From contig JACJWG010000001.1 in the NCBI GenBank assembly GCA_020637235.1, forward strand, positions 1 to 64,000: a stretch of DNA of 64,000 bases, in the 5' to 3' direction. The translations under genes and the position numbers were made by a program. The notes under the pieces are model-generated. The model saw only the letters and a program-made list of their open reading frames with translations. It was not told the DNA's origin and did no database searches. Shown here piece by piece: positions 23,046 to 33,930 of the stretch. This DNA comes from Acidimicrobiaceae bacterium. Its GTDB lineage: Bacteria > Actinomycetota > Acidimicrobiia > Acidimicrobiales > Ilumatobacteraceae. Numbering within the stretch: the first letter of the stretch is position 1; each line of letters begins with the position of its first letter.

Positions 23046-24001
23046 GCGGGCCCGAGGCCTTCGTTCCCGTGGCGATCACGTCGCGCAGCGGGCTCGACGA
23101 GTCGGTGCACTTCGGCGCGCTCGTCGTGCTCGGCGCCGACGGCAGCATCGATCACGCAGCGGGTGATCCCGAGGTGGTGGTGTACCCGCGGAGCTCGAAC
23201 AAGCCGATGCAGGCCGTGGCGATGGTGGCCGCCGGACTCGACGTCGAACCGGACCTGCTGGCGCTCGTGTGCGCGAGCCACGACGGCACCGAGGCCCACC
23301 TCGCCGCCGCCCGTCGCATCCTCGCCGGTGCGGGGCTCGACGAACGTTCGCTCGCCAACACCGCGTCGTGGCCGCTCGACGAGCACGCGCAGCACGAGGC
23401 GATCCGCGCCGGCGGCCGTCCCACGCCGCTGCAGATGAACTGCAGCGGCAAGCACAGCGGCATGGTGGCGACGTGCGTGCGGCGGGGCTGGGCCCACGAC
23501 GACTCGTATCTGCACACCGACCACCCGCTGCAGATGGCGATCACCCGCACGATCACCGAGCTCACCGGCGAGCGACCTGCCCACGTCGGCGTCGACGGGT
23601 GCGGCGCGCCCGCACATGCGTTCTCGTTGATCGGACTCGCGAGGGCGTTCCGCTCGATCGCGACCGGCGCGGCCGGCACGGCCGGCGACCGGGTGTACGC
23701 CGCGATGACCGGCCACCCGACGATGGTGGGCGGCCAGCACCGCGACGTCACCAGGTTCATGCAGCTGGTCCCCGGGCTGATGGCGAAGGACGGCGCGGAC
23801 GGCGTGTTCGCTGCGGCGATGCCCGACGGCCGGGCCATCGCGTTGAAGATCGCCGATGGCGGTGACCGCGCCCGGCCGCCGGTGATGCTGGCCGCGCTCG
23901 ATCGCCTCGGGCTCGCGAGCGACGAGCTCGCCGCCGCGGTGGCGCAGCCGATCCGGGGTCACGGGCGCACCGTCGGCGAGGTTCGGGCGGTGGTGTCGTG
24001 A
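23042..24001 (+). CDS. L-asparaginase II family (Rhizobium AnsA/ReAV type)
   Basis: The 319-residue enzyme has the class 3 asparaginase signatures. The SxxK catalytic motif is S51-S52-N53-K54 in YPRSSNKPMQA; MNCSGKHSGM supplies Cys134 and Lys137, and GVDGCGAP supplies Cys187, equivalent to the zinc site (two Cys and a Lys) seen in the Rhizobium etli enzyme. It hydrolyses asparagine to aspartate and ammonia. GTG 23042 overlaps the previous stop and the stop overlaps the GTG of the MBL gene, so it sits within a coupled operon. Confidence 0.87.
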   Translation: MSGPEAFVPVAITSRSGLDESVHFGALVVLGADGSIDHAAGDPEVVVYPRSSNKPMQAVAMVAAGLDVEPDLLALVCASHDGTEAHLAAARRILAGAGLDERSLANTASWPLDEHAQHEAIRAGGRPTPLQMNCSGKHSGMVATCVRRGWAHDDSYLHTDHPLQMAITRTITELTGERPAHVGVDGCGAPAHAFSLIGLARAFRSIATGAAGTAGDRVYAAMTGHPTMVGGQHRDVTRFMQLVPGLMAKDGADGVFAAAMPDGRAIALKIADGGDRARPPVMLAALDRLGLASDELAAAVAQPIRGHGRTVGEVRAVVS

Positions 24002-24990
24002 GCGTCCCCGCACCGATCCCGTTCGTCACCCTCGAACCGCCCACGTACGGCGAGGTGGTGCAGGTGGCGCCGATGATCCGCCGGGTGATCGCCCGCAACC
24101 CGTCGAAGTTCAGCTACCACGGCACCGGCACCTACCTCATCGGCGACGGCGACCACGTCACGTTGATCGATCCGGGGCCTCGCGACGACGCACACGCCGA
24201 GGCGCTGCTCACCGCCCTCGGCGGACAGCGACTGCGCACCATCCTCGTCACCCACTGCCACGGCGACCACTCGCCGCTCGCGGCCCGTCTCGCCGCCGAG
24301 ACCGGTGCGATCACCGTGGGCTTCGGTCCCCACCCCCGGCCCGACGCGAGCGACCTCGCCGACGACCCGGACGACGAACCGGACGACCCGGACGAACCGG
24401 ACGACGACGGGTCAGGTGCGGCGGCACCCGTGGTGCTCGAAGAGCCCACCGACTACGCGTTCGATCCGCACGAGCGTGTCGTCGATGGCGACGTGGCGGC
24501 TGCTGGCCCCGGCTACACGATGCGGGCGCTGCACACTCCCGGCCACACCTCGAACCACCTGTGCTTCACCTTCGACGAGGAGCGGGCGCTGTTCAGCGGC
24601 GACCACGTGATGGGGTGGAGCACCACCGTGATTGCCCCGCCGGACGGCGACATGCGCCACTACCTCGAGTCGCTCCGCCGGGTGATGGCCCGCCACGACC
24701 AGGTGCTGTGGCCCACGCATGGTGCACCGATCACCGATCCGGGCCCGTTCCTCGACGCGTTCCTCGCCCACCGTCTGCACCGCGAGGCGCAGGTGCTCGC
24801 AGCCGTGCGCGAGGGCCAGACGAACATCGCGGCGATGGTGCGGGTGCTGTACGCCGACGTGCGACGCCAGCTCCACAAGCCGGCGCGTCGCAGCGTGCTC
24901 GCACACCTGGTGAAGCTGGTCGACGACGGGGCGGTGGTCACCGAGGGCGGTGAACGGCCCTCGTTGCGGTCGGTGTACCGACCCGGTTGA
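23998..24990 (+). CDS. MBL-fold metallo-hydrolase (LACTB2-like)
   Basis: The 330-residue protein has the metallo-beta-lactamase motifs LVTHCHGDHSP (HxHxDH, about residues 84-94), LHTPGHTSNHLCFTF, ALFSGDHVMGWSTTV and LWPTHGAPI. A C-terminal winged-helix-like domain (REGQTNIAAMVRVLYADVRR) matches LACTB2-type hydrolases. Between the metal motifs is a striking acidic insert of Asp, Glu and Pro (about residues 120-138), which lengthens a surface loop. GTG 23998 overlaps the asparaginase stop. It is the last gene of the unit and converges on disA only 7 bases away. Confidence 0.85.
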   Translation: MSVPAPIPFVTLEPPTYGEVVQVAPMIRRVIARNPSKFSYHGTGTYLIGDGDHVTLIDPGPRDDAHAEALLTALGGQRLRTILVTHCHGDHSPLAARLAAETGAITVGFGPHPRPDASDLADDPDDEPDDPDEPDDDGSGAAAPVVLEEPTDYAFDPHERVVDGDVAAAGPGYTMRALHTPGHTSNHLCFTFDEERALFSGDHVMGWSTTVIAPPDGDMRHYLESLRRVMARHDQVLWPTHGAPITDPGPFLDAFLAHRLHREAQVLAAVREGQTNIAAMVRVLYADVRRQLHKPARRSVLAHLVKLVDDGAVVTEGGERPSLRSVYRPG

Positions 24991-24997
24991 TCGACCG

Positions 24998-25996
24998 TCA
25001 GGAGTACTGCTCGAGGATGCTCGACTCGGTGAGGCGGTCGAGGGTGTCCTTGATGCCGATCGCGAGATCACGATCCACACCGGGCACCGACACCAGCTCG
25101 TCGATCGTGGCCCGCTGCAGCCGAGCCAGCTCGCCGAAACGATCGACGACCGACATCGCCAGCGCGGGTGTGAGCCGGCTGCACCGGCCGAGCACGCGGA
25201 GTCCCCGCGGCGACGCGGGCGCGTCGGCGTCGAGCCCGGCTCCGATCGATCCGGCAGCGCCCGCCGAGATGCGCGGGTAGTCGGCCGCCACCAGATCGAG
25301 TTCGTCGTCGAGCTCGCCGTACACCTCGTCGAGCTGGAGCCGCAGCAGGCGGGCGTCGACACCGAGCTCGACGATCATCGTCTCGAGTTCGCTCGCGATG
25401 TGGTGCACCATGTCGCCGCGCTGCAGCACGGCGGTCACGTCGCGGACCGTGACGACGTCCTCCAGCTCGTGCGCGGTGAGCGCGCTGATCGCGTCGTCGA
25501 GGCGCACCTTGTAGCGCTCGAGGGTCTGGAGCGCTTGGTTCGCACGATCGAGCAGCCGGCTGATGTCCTGCACCTGGTGCTTCACCCCACCGGCGTACAC
25601 GTTGATGACGCTCATCTCCTCGCTGACGCTCACCACCGGCACCTGCAGCGACCGGGCGACGCGTTCTGCCGTGCGGTGCCGGGTGCCCGTCTCGCTGGTG
25701 GGCACCGTCGGGTCGGGCACGAGGTGCACGTTGGCGCGGGCGATGCGCGACGAGTCGGCGCTCAGGATGATCGCGCCGTCCATCTTGGCGAGCTCGCTCA
25801 GTCGTTGCGGGCTGTACGGGGAGTCGAGCAGGAAGCCGCCGCTGCAGATGGCGAGGACGTCGGGTCCGTCGCCGACGACCACCAGTGCCCCCATCTTCGC
25901 CCGCACGATCCGGTCGAGGCCGTCGCGCAGCGGCGTGCCCGGCGCGACCGCCGCGAGCGCGACGTGGAGGGCGTCGGGGGCGGATCCCGAGGTCAT
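24998..25996 (-). CDS. disA: Diadenylate cyclase DisA
   Basis: The 332-residue protein is full-length DisA. The N-terminal DAC domain has MDGAIIL (D73-G74-A75) and GTRHRTAER (R106-H107-R108), the two catalytic motifs that condense two ATP to c-di-AMP. A coiled-coil/helical linker (about 145-250) and a C-terminal helix-hairpin-helix DNA-binding domain (SVVDRFGELARLQRATIDEL then VSVPGVDRDLAIGIKDTL) follow. DisA scans DNA and is inhibited by branched structures; RadA, encoded just upstream, is its known partner. ATG 25996 is 7 bases from TAGACT, so the gene can be transcribed on its own. Confidence 0.95.
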   Translation of the reverse strand: MTSGSAPDALHVALAAVAPGTPLRDGLDRIVRAKMGALVVVGDGPDVLAICSGGFLLDSPYSPQRLSELAKMDGAIILSADSSRIARANVHLVPDPTVPTSETGTRHRTAERVARSLQVPVVSVSEEMSVINVYAGGVKHQVQDISRLLDRANQALQTLERYKVRLDDAISALTAHELEDVVTVRDVTAVLQRGDMVHHIASELETMIVELGVDARLLRLQLDEVYGELDDELDLVAADYPRISAGAAGSIGAGLDADAPASPRGLRVLGRCSRLTPALAMSVVDRFGELARLQRATIDELVSVPGVDRDLAIGIKDTLDRLTESSILEQYS

Positions 25997-26003
25997 GTGC
26001 GGG

Positions 26004-26009
26004 AGTCTA
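26004..26009 (-). promoter_or_regulatory. Leaderless -10 box (TAGACT) built on the radA stop codon
   Basis: TAGACT reads from 26009 to 26004 on the minus strand, 7 bases before the disA ATG at 25996. Bases 26009-26007 are the radA TAG stop. Confidence 0.55.
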
Positions 26010-27359
26010 CGGAGCCGTGAGCCCGGCGGTGGCGAGCGCCTCCGTCACCGTGGACACTCGCAACAACTGCACGCCGTCGATCCCGTTCGGCGAGTTCGCC
26101 GGCACGATCGCACGTCGGAAGCCGAGCCGTCCGGCCTCGGTGAGCCGGCGGCGGGCGTGCGACACCTGGCGAACCTCGCCGGCGAGGCCGACTTCGCCGA
26201 AGACCACCAGGTCGGGAGGCAGCGGCTGGTTGGTGATCGCGCTCGCCACGGCCAGGCTGATCGCGAGATCGGCACCGGGCTCGGCGAGCCGTACCCCACC
26301 GGCGGCCGACGCGTAGATCTCGAGACCGGCGGCGACCACTCGGGCTCGGCGTTCGAGCACCGCGAGCAGCAGCGCGAGGCGACCCGGGTCGATGCCCTGC
26401 GCGCTGCGTCGGGGCGAGCCGCCGGCCGAGGTGGACGTCGCCAGCGCCTGCACCTCGACCAGCATCGGACGTTGCCCGTCGAGGGTGGGCAGCACCGCCG
26501 ACCCGGCGACACCGGTGCGCCGGTCGGCCAGGAACAGCCGGCTGGCGTCGGGCACGCCCACCAGACCCTGCTCGGCCATCTCGAACAGCCCGAGCTCGTC
26601 GGTCGGGCCGAAGCGGTTCTTCACCGCCCGGAGCAGGCGGAGGGAATGGTGGCGCTCACCCTCGAAGCCGAGCACGACGTCGACGACGTGCTCGAGGGTG
26701 CGCGGCCCGGCGAGCCCGCCGTCCTTGGTGACGTGGCCGACGAGCACGATCGGCACGCCACGCGTCTTGGCCTCGTGCACCAGCCGAGCGGCGCATCCTC
26801 GCACCTGGGAGATGCTGCCGGGTGCGGCACCGAGCTCGGGATCGGCCACCGTCTGGATGCTGTCGATCACCACCAACGTGGGTTCGACCTCGTCGATCGC
26901 CCGCAGGATGTGGGGCAGCACCGTCTCCGACAGCAGCCACAGGTCGGGCTGCAGCGCGCCGAGGCGCTCGGCACGCAGGCGTACCTGCGGCGCGCTCTCC
27001 TCGGCGCTCACGTACAGGGTGCGTCCGGCCCACCAGGCGAGCAACTGGAGCAGCAGGGTGCTCTTGCCGATGCCGGGTTCACCCCCGAGCAGGGTGACCG
27101 AGCCGGGCACGATGCCGACGCCGAGCACCCGATCGAGCTCGGCGATGCCCGTGGGACGCGGGCCGCCGATCTCGGCGCCGTACTCGGCGATCGGCCGCGC
27201 GACCGACGCCGCCGCCGGGATCGGGACCGCCGCCGGCTCGGGGTCGTCGACGTCCTCGACCAGGGTGTTCCACGCCTGACACGCCGTGCACTGCCCGGCC
27301 CACTTGGGGAACGCGGTGCCGCAGTCGCTGCAGCGGTAGACGAGTCGGAGGCGGGCCAC
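26007..27359 (-). CDS. radA: DNA repair protein RadA (Sms)
   Basis: The 450-residue protein has the four-part RadA layout: zinc finger C10-x2-C13-x10-C24-x2-C27 (YRCSDCGTAFPKWAGQCTAC), RecA-like ATPase with Walker A GEPGIGKST (93-101), the RadA-specific motif in LLRAVKNRFGPTDELGLFEM, and a Lon-like C-terminal domain ending in PPDLVVFGEVGLAGEVRQVS. It is a branch-migration helicase in recombination. GTG 27359 follows TAGGGT by six bases. The order radA-disA is conserved in actinobacteria and firmicutes and RadA is reported to modulate DisA. Confidence 0.95.
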   Translation of the reverse strand: MARLRLVYRCSDCGTAFPKWAGQCTACQAWNTLVEDVDDPEPAAVPIPAAASVARPIAEYGAEIGGPRPTGIAELDRVLGVGIVPGSVTLLGGEPGIGKSTLLLQLLAWWAGRTLYVSAEESAPQVRLRAERLGALQPDLWLLSETVLPHILRAIDEVEPTLVVIDSIQTVADPELGAAPGSISQVRGCAARLVHEAKTRGVPIVLVGHVTKDGGLAGPRTLEHVVDVVLGFEGERHHSLRLLRAVKNRFGPTDELGLFEMAEQGLVGVPDASRLFLADRRTGVAGSAVLPTLDGQRPMLVEVQALATSTSAGGSPRRSAQGIDPGRLALLLAVLERRARVVAAGLEIYASAAGGVRLAEPGADLAISLAVASAITNQPLPPDLVVFGEVGLAGEVRQVSHARRRLTEAGRLGFRRAIVPANSPNGIDGVQLLRVSTVTEALATAGLTAP

Positions 27360-27365
27360 GCCGAG

Positions 27366-27371
27366 ACCCTA
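27366..27371 (-). promoter_or_regulatory. Leaderless -10 box (TAGGGT) for radA
   Basis: TAGGGT reads from 27371 to 27366 on the minus strand; six bases separate it from the GTG start at 27359. Confidence 0.5.
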
Positions 27372-27409
27372 CGCAGCGGGTGTCACGCGTGCGGCCGCCG
27401 CACACGTCG

Positions 27410-28393
<984 letters not shown>

Positions 28394-28430
28394 GGAGCGA
28401 TTCTGGCAGCCGCGACCCGCCGACGACCGA

Positions 28431-30977
<2,547 letters not shown>

Positions 30978-30983
30978 GGGGGA

Positions 30984-30989
30984 AGTGTA
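30984..30989 (-). promoter_or_regulatory. Leaderless -10 box (TACACT) for clpC
   Basis: TACACT reads from 30989 to 30984 on the minus strand; six bases (all C or T in mRNA sense) separate it from ATG 30977. Confidence 0.5.
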
Positions 30990-31086
30990 TCGGCGCGTTC
31001 CGGAAGCGTCGTGGCAGAGGCCTGGGCCGAGCGGCCCAATCCCGGTGACACGTGTGACGCGACCTGCGGGAATACGCGCCGGCGGG

Positions 31087-31134
31087 GTGCGACGTCGGGT
31101 GCGTCGTCGGGTGCGTCGTCGGGTGCGTCGTCGG
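31087..31134. repeat. 12-bp tandem repeat between clpC and the prenyl synthase
   Basis: The unit gtgcgtcgtcgg occurs exactly at 31099, 31111 and 31123, preceded by a one-base variant at 31087. It is in the 283-bp region between the divergent clpC and prenyl synthase genes, and I find no convincing gene across it. Confidence 0.85.
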
Positions 31135-31246
31135 GCGTCTCGCCGGACAGCGATCCGGGTCTCGAGGGGGCAGCACGGTGCGGACTGTGACGGGTGCGAC
31201 CGGAAGTTCCAGCAGGCGCTGTTCGTCGTGCGGGTCGCAGGTGACC

Positions 31247-31252
31247 TAGCCT
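31247..31252 (+). promoter_or_regulatory. Leaderless -10 box (TAGCCT) for the prenyl synthase
   Basis: TAGCCT is followed by 8 bases and ATG 31261, without a ribosome-binding site. Confidence 0.5.
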
Positions 31253-31260
31253 GACGCCCC

Positions 31261-32238
31261 ATGGCGCAGCTGCCGTTCTTCTCGCTCCCGGGGATGTCGG
31301 CTGACGTGGACCGCATCGAGCGTGCCCTCACCGAGTCGGTGCGCACGTCGGATGCGTATCTCGACGAGATCGCCTCGCATCTCATCGTCGCCGGCGGCAA
31401 GCGGTTGCGGCCCGTGCTCACGGTCGTCGCGGCCCAGATCCACGGCGCCCCTGCGAGCGACGACATCGTGCAGGGCGGCATCGCGTGCGAACTCGTGCAG
31501 ACCGGTTCGCTCTATCACGACGACGTGATGGACGAGGCGCCCACCCGCCGGGGGGTCGAGACCGTGAACGCGAAGTGGGGGAACCTGCAGGCGATCCTCG
31601 CCGGTGACTTCCTGCTGTCGCGAGCGTCGGAGATCGCCGCCTCGCTCGGCACCGAGGTGGCCGGACTGCTCGCCCGCACGATCGGTCGGCTGTGCGAGGG
31701 CCAGATCGAGGAGCTGCGTCACACCTACAACGCGGCTCGGCCCGAGAGTTCGTACCTCGCCTCGATCGCCGGCAAGACCGCGTCGTTGTACGCGACGTCG
31801 GCTCGTATCGGCGGGATCGTCGCCGGCTTCGACCGTCCGACGATCGACGCACTCACCACCTACGGCGAGTCGTTCGGCATGGTGTTCCAGATCGTCGACG
31901 ACCTGCTCGACATCACGGCCACCGAGGAGGCGCTCGGCAAGCCGGCGGGCCACGACATGGTGGAGGGTGTGTACACGCTCCCGGTGCTGCGCACGTTGCA
32001 GGCGGGCGGCATCGCCGCCGCCTCGCTGCTCGACATCCTCGGCAAGCCGCTCGAGCCCAGCGAGCGCGAGAAGGCGCTCGAGATCGTCCGCACCCGAGGC
32101 GGCGTGGCCAGTGCGTTCGCCACCGCCGAGGAGTGGGCGGCGACCGCCGTGGCCGCGTGTGAGCCCTTGCCGGCGAGTGCGGCCACCGACGCGCTCCGCG
32201 CCGCCCCCGCCGCCCTCCTGGCCACCCTGCACCCCTGA
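31261..32238 (+). CDS. Long-chain trans-prenyl diphosphate synthase
   Basis: The 325-residue enzyme has both Asp-rich motifs: FARM in LYHDDVMDEAPTRRG (about residues 85-99, DDxxD) and SARM in FQIVDDLLDITATEEALGKP. GGKRLRPVLTV and GKTASLYATS are also typical. It adds isopentenyl diphosphates to an allylic primer to make a polyprenyl chain, most likely for menaquinone, which fits the respiratory genes nearby. The residues before FARM (CELVQTGSLYHDD) are small, consistent with a long product. Chain length cannot be fixed from sequence. Confidence 0.9.
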   Translation: MAQLPFFSLPGMSADVDRIERALTESVRTSDAYLDEIASHLIVAGGKRLRPVLTVVAAQIHGAPASDDIVQGGIACELVQTGSLYHDDVMDEAPTRRGVETVNAKWGNLQAILAGDFLLSRASEIAASLGTEVAGLLARTIGRLCEGQIEELRHTYNAARPESSYLASIAGKTASLYATSARIGGIVAGFDRPTIDALTTYGESFGMVFQIVDDLLDITATEEALGKPAGHDMVEGVYTLPVLRTLQAGGIAAASLLDILGKPLEPSEREKALEIVRTRGGVASAFATAEEWAATAVAACEPLPASAATDALRAAPAALLATLHP

Positions 32239-32246
32239 CCACCCTT

Positions 32247-32338
32247 CGTGAGCCGAATGCGCACATGCTGCGCATCCCGCTCACGAGCGACCTGGTTCCG
32301 TGAGCTGAATGCGCACATGCTGCGCATCCCGCTCACGA
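32247..32338. repeat. Tandem 40-bp hairpin repeat
   Basis: Two copies, 32247-32286 and 32299-32338, differ at one base. Each folds as a double stem: outer cgtgagc/gctcacg and inner atgcgc/gcgcat with loop acatgct. They lie between convergent genes (prenyl synthase and ArsR), and the right arm of copy 2 contains the ArsR stop codon. They may serve as bidirectional terminators or be a dispersed REP-like element. Confidence 0.85.
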
Positions 32339-32665
32339 ACGGCGGAGGCGAGCCAGGCGACGGTCCCACGCCGGGCCGGTCGCCAGGAGCCACGTCACCG
32401 CCGTGGCGAGGCAGTCGGTCGTCGCGCGGTAGCGGACGTCGCGACCGGTGCGCTCCGACGCCACCATCCCGGCGTCGGCCATCACCTGCAGGTGCTTCAC
32501 CACGGCCTGTCGGGTGATCGTGAAGTCGCCGGCCAGTTCGGTGGCGGTGCGGGGACCGGCGTGCACGAGGGTCTCGAGGATCCGACGGCGTGTCGGGTCG
32601 GCGAGCACCCCGAACAGTCGGTCGAGCGCGCCGGCGTCGGGCACGGCTCGATCCCGGGTGCTCAT
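32333..32665 (-). CDS. ArsR-family transcriptional regulator
   Basis: The 110-residue winged-helix protein starts at ATG 32665, 10 bases after the SRPBCC stop. It begins ALDRLFGVLADPTRRRILET and has the HTH ATELAGDFTITRQAVVKHLQ followed by the wing SERTGRDVRYRATTD. No cysteine metal site is present, so it is not a metal sensor of the classic ArsR type. ArsR plus SRPBCC (AHSA1) pairs are common in actinobacteria and probably form a ligand-controlled switch. Paired inverted repeats upstream of the operon are candidate operators. Confidence 0.88.
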   Translation of the reverse strand: MSTRDRAVPDAGALDRLFGVLADPTRRRILETLVHAGPRTATELAGDFTITRQAVVKHLQVMADAGMVASERTGRDVRYRATTDCLATAVTWLLATGPAWDRRLARLRRS

Positions 32666-32675
32666 GTCGTCCCGC

Positions 32676-33113
32676 TCACGTCCGTGCGAGGGCGGCACCG
32701 GCGAGGTGCATCACGAGCAGCCGCACGTCCCAACGCGCCGACGCCCGCGCCGCTGCGAGGTCCGTCGCCTCCACCAGCGTCTCGGTGACGCGGAGCGCCG
32801 TGCGCTCGCCGTCGCGCACGATCTCGAACTCGACCCGTGACCGCTCGCCGCCGTCGACCGTGGTGGGTCCGCCGACCGCATCGTCCCGCCACCAGTCGAA
32901 CGCCACACGTTCGCCGTGGCGCACGGTGTGCACGTGGACGTGACGTCGTTCGCCGTCGTCCACCACGGTGCCGTCGGACCCGGGGCGCACCACCACCGCC
33001 GCGTCGTCGACGAGCCACTCGCTCCAGCGGTCGCCGTCGGCGACCAACGACCAGAGCTCGTCGGCAGGCAGGCCGAGATCGATCTCGCGGATGATGCGCA
33101 CCGGTGAATTCAT
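32676..33113 (-). CDS. SRPBCC (AHSA1-like) ligand-binding protein
   Basis: The 145-residue protein starts at ATG 33113. IREIDLGLPADELWSLVADG and DRWSEWLVDDAAVVV form the opening strand and helices of the START-like fold; VAFDWWRDDAVGGPTTVDGG and RVEFEIVRDGERTALRVTET are the central sheet; the last helix is ASARWDVRLLVMHLAGAALA. Such proteins bind hydrophobic ligands in a large cavity. TATCGT lies six bases before the ATG, so the ArsR operon is probably leaderless. Confidence 0.85.
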   Translation of the reverse strand: MNSPVRIIREIDLGLPADELWSLVADGDRWSEWLVDDAAVVVRPGSDGTVVDDGERRHVHVHTVRHGERVAFDWWRDDAVGGPTTVDGGERSRVEFEIVRDGERTALRVTETLVEATDLAAARASARWDVRLLVMHLAGAALART

Positions 33114-33119
33114 GCGCCG

Positions 33120-33125
33120 ACGATA
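33120..33125 (-). promoter_or_regulatory. Leaderless -10 box (TATCGT) of the SRPBCC-ArsR operon
   Basis: TATCGT reads from 33125 to 33120 on the minus strand; six bases separate it from ATG 33113. The adjacent inverted repeat 33126-33145 fills the region upstream of this box. Confidence 0.5.
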
Positions 33126-33145
33126 TCGCAACCTCGCGGTTGCAC
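33126..33145. promoter_or_regulatory. Inverted repeat operator candidate 1
   Basis: TCGCAAC-N6-GTTGCAC matches the perfect site at 33173-33192 with one or two arm changes and the same 6-base spacer. It abuts the SRPBCC -10 box and its right arm supplies TTGCAC (33140-33145), a plausible -35 box for clpP. Confidence 0.6.
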
Positions 33146-33162
33146 GACACCGTGGACGTCGG

Positions 33163-33168
33163 TACGCT
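33163..33168 (+). promoter_or_regulatory. clpP -10 box (TACGCT) with -35 TTGCAC
   Basis: TTGCAC (33140-33145), 17-base spacer and TACGCT (33163-33168) form a well spaced sigma-70 promoter. The expected start near 33175 falls in operator candidate 2. Confidence 0.55.
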
Positions 33169-33172
33169 CCGA

Positions 33173-33192
33173 GTGCAACCATCGAGTTGCAC
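33173..33192. promoter_or_regulatory. Inverted repeat operator candidate 2
   Basis: GTGCAAC-N6-GTTGCAC is a perfect 7+7 inverted repeat covering the predicted clpP start point, 15 bases before its GTG. It would be a good repression site. Confidence 0.65.
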
Positions 33193-33207
33193 ATCAGAGG
33201 AGATACC

Positions 33208-33846
33208 GTGCTCGTCCCCACCGTCATCGAGACCACCAGTCGCGGCGAGCGAGCCTTCGACATCTACTCGCGCCTGCTCGCGAACCGCATCGTGTTCCTC
33301 GGCCAGGCGATCGACGACCACGTCGCCAACCTGATCGTGGCGCAGTTGCTGCACCTGGAGAGCGAGGCGCCGGGTCAGGACGTGCAGCTCTACGTCAACT
33401 CGCCCGGGGGCGACATGACCGGGCTGTTCGCGATCCACGACACGATGCGCTTCATCAGCTGCGACGTGGCGACCATCTGTGTCGGCCAGGCAGCGAGCGC
33501 CGCGGCGGTGCTGCTCGCCGCCGGCGCGCCGGGCAAACGTTTCGCCCTCCCGAACGCCCGCGTCCTGATCCACCAACCCCACGGTGGCGCGCAGGGGCAG
33601 TCCACCGACCTCGAGATCCAGGTGGCCGAGGTGGTGGAGATGCGCTCGCGGATGCTCGACATCCTGCAGGCGGCGACGGGCCAGACGAGAGCGCGCCTGG
33701 TGGCCGACATCGACCGCGACTACATCGTGCGCGGCGAGCAGGCGGTCGCGTACGGCCTCGTCGACCACGTCATCGATCGTCGCGCGCTCGCCGATCCGAC
33801 CGTTGCGATCACCGCCCGGGTCGCGCCGGAGCTGCCCGCTGCCTGA
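33208..33846 (+). CDS. clpP: ATP-dependent Clp protease proteolytic subunit ClpP
   Basis: The 212-residue protein starts at GTG 33208 after GAGGAG. It begins VPTVIETTSRGERAFDIYSR. The catalytic triad is Ser97 (VGQAASAAA), His122 (VLIHQPHGG) and Asp171 (DIDRDYI), and hydrophobic VNSPGGDMTGLFAIHDTM forms the handle. Serine-type ClpP rings degrade substrates fed by ClpC or ClpX. It stands alone, without a second clpP or clpX, and faces an ArsR/SRPBCC operon, so it may be a conditionally expressed paralogue rather than the main protease. Confidence 0.93.
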   Translation: MLVPTVIETTSRGERAFDIYSRLLANRIVFLGQAIDDHVANLIVAQLLHLESEAPGQDVQLYVNSPGGDMTGLFAIHDTMRFISCDVATICVGQAASAAAVLLAAGAPGKRFALPNARVLIHQPHGGAQGQSTDLEIQVAEVVEMRSRMLDILQAATGQTRARLVADIDRDYIVRGEQAVAYGLVDHVIDRRALADPTVAITARVAPELPAA

Positions 33847-33930
33847 GCGGTCGACTCGTCCGACCCGAGGGTGACCCCGATCGATCTGCGGGCGGATGCG
33901 GCCGGACCGGGGTGGTGGTTGGATGAGGGC

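Noticed and set aside
32247..32338. Possible CRISPR repeat pair
   Set aside because: Only two units with a 12-base gap, each a strong hairpin, no cas gene and no spacers of proper length.
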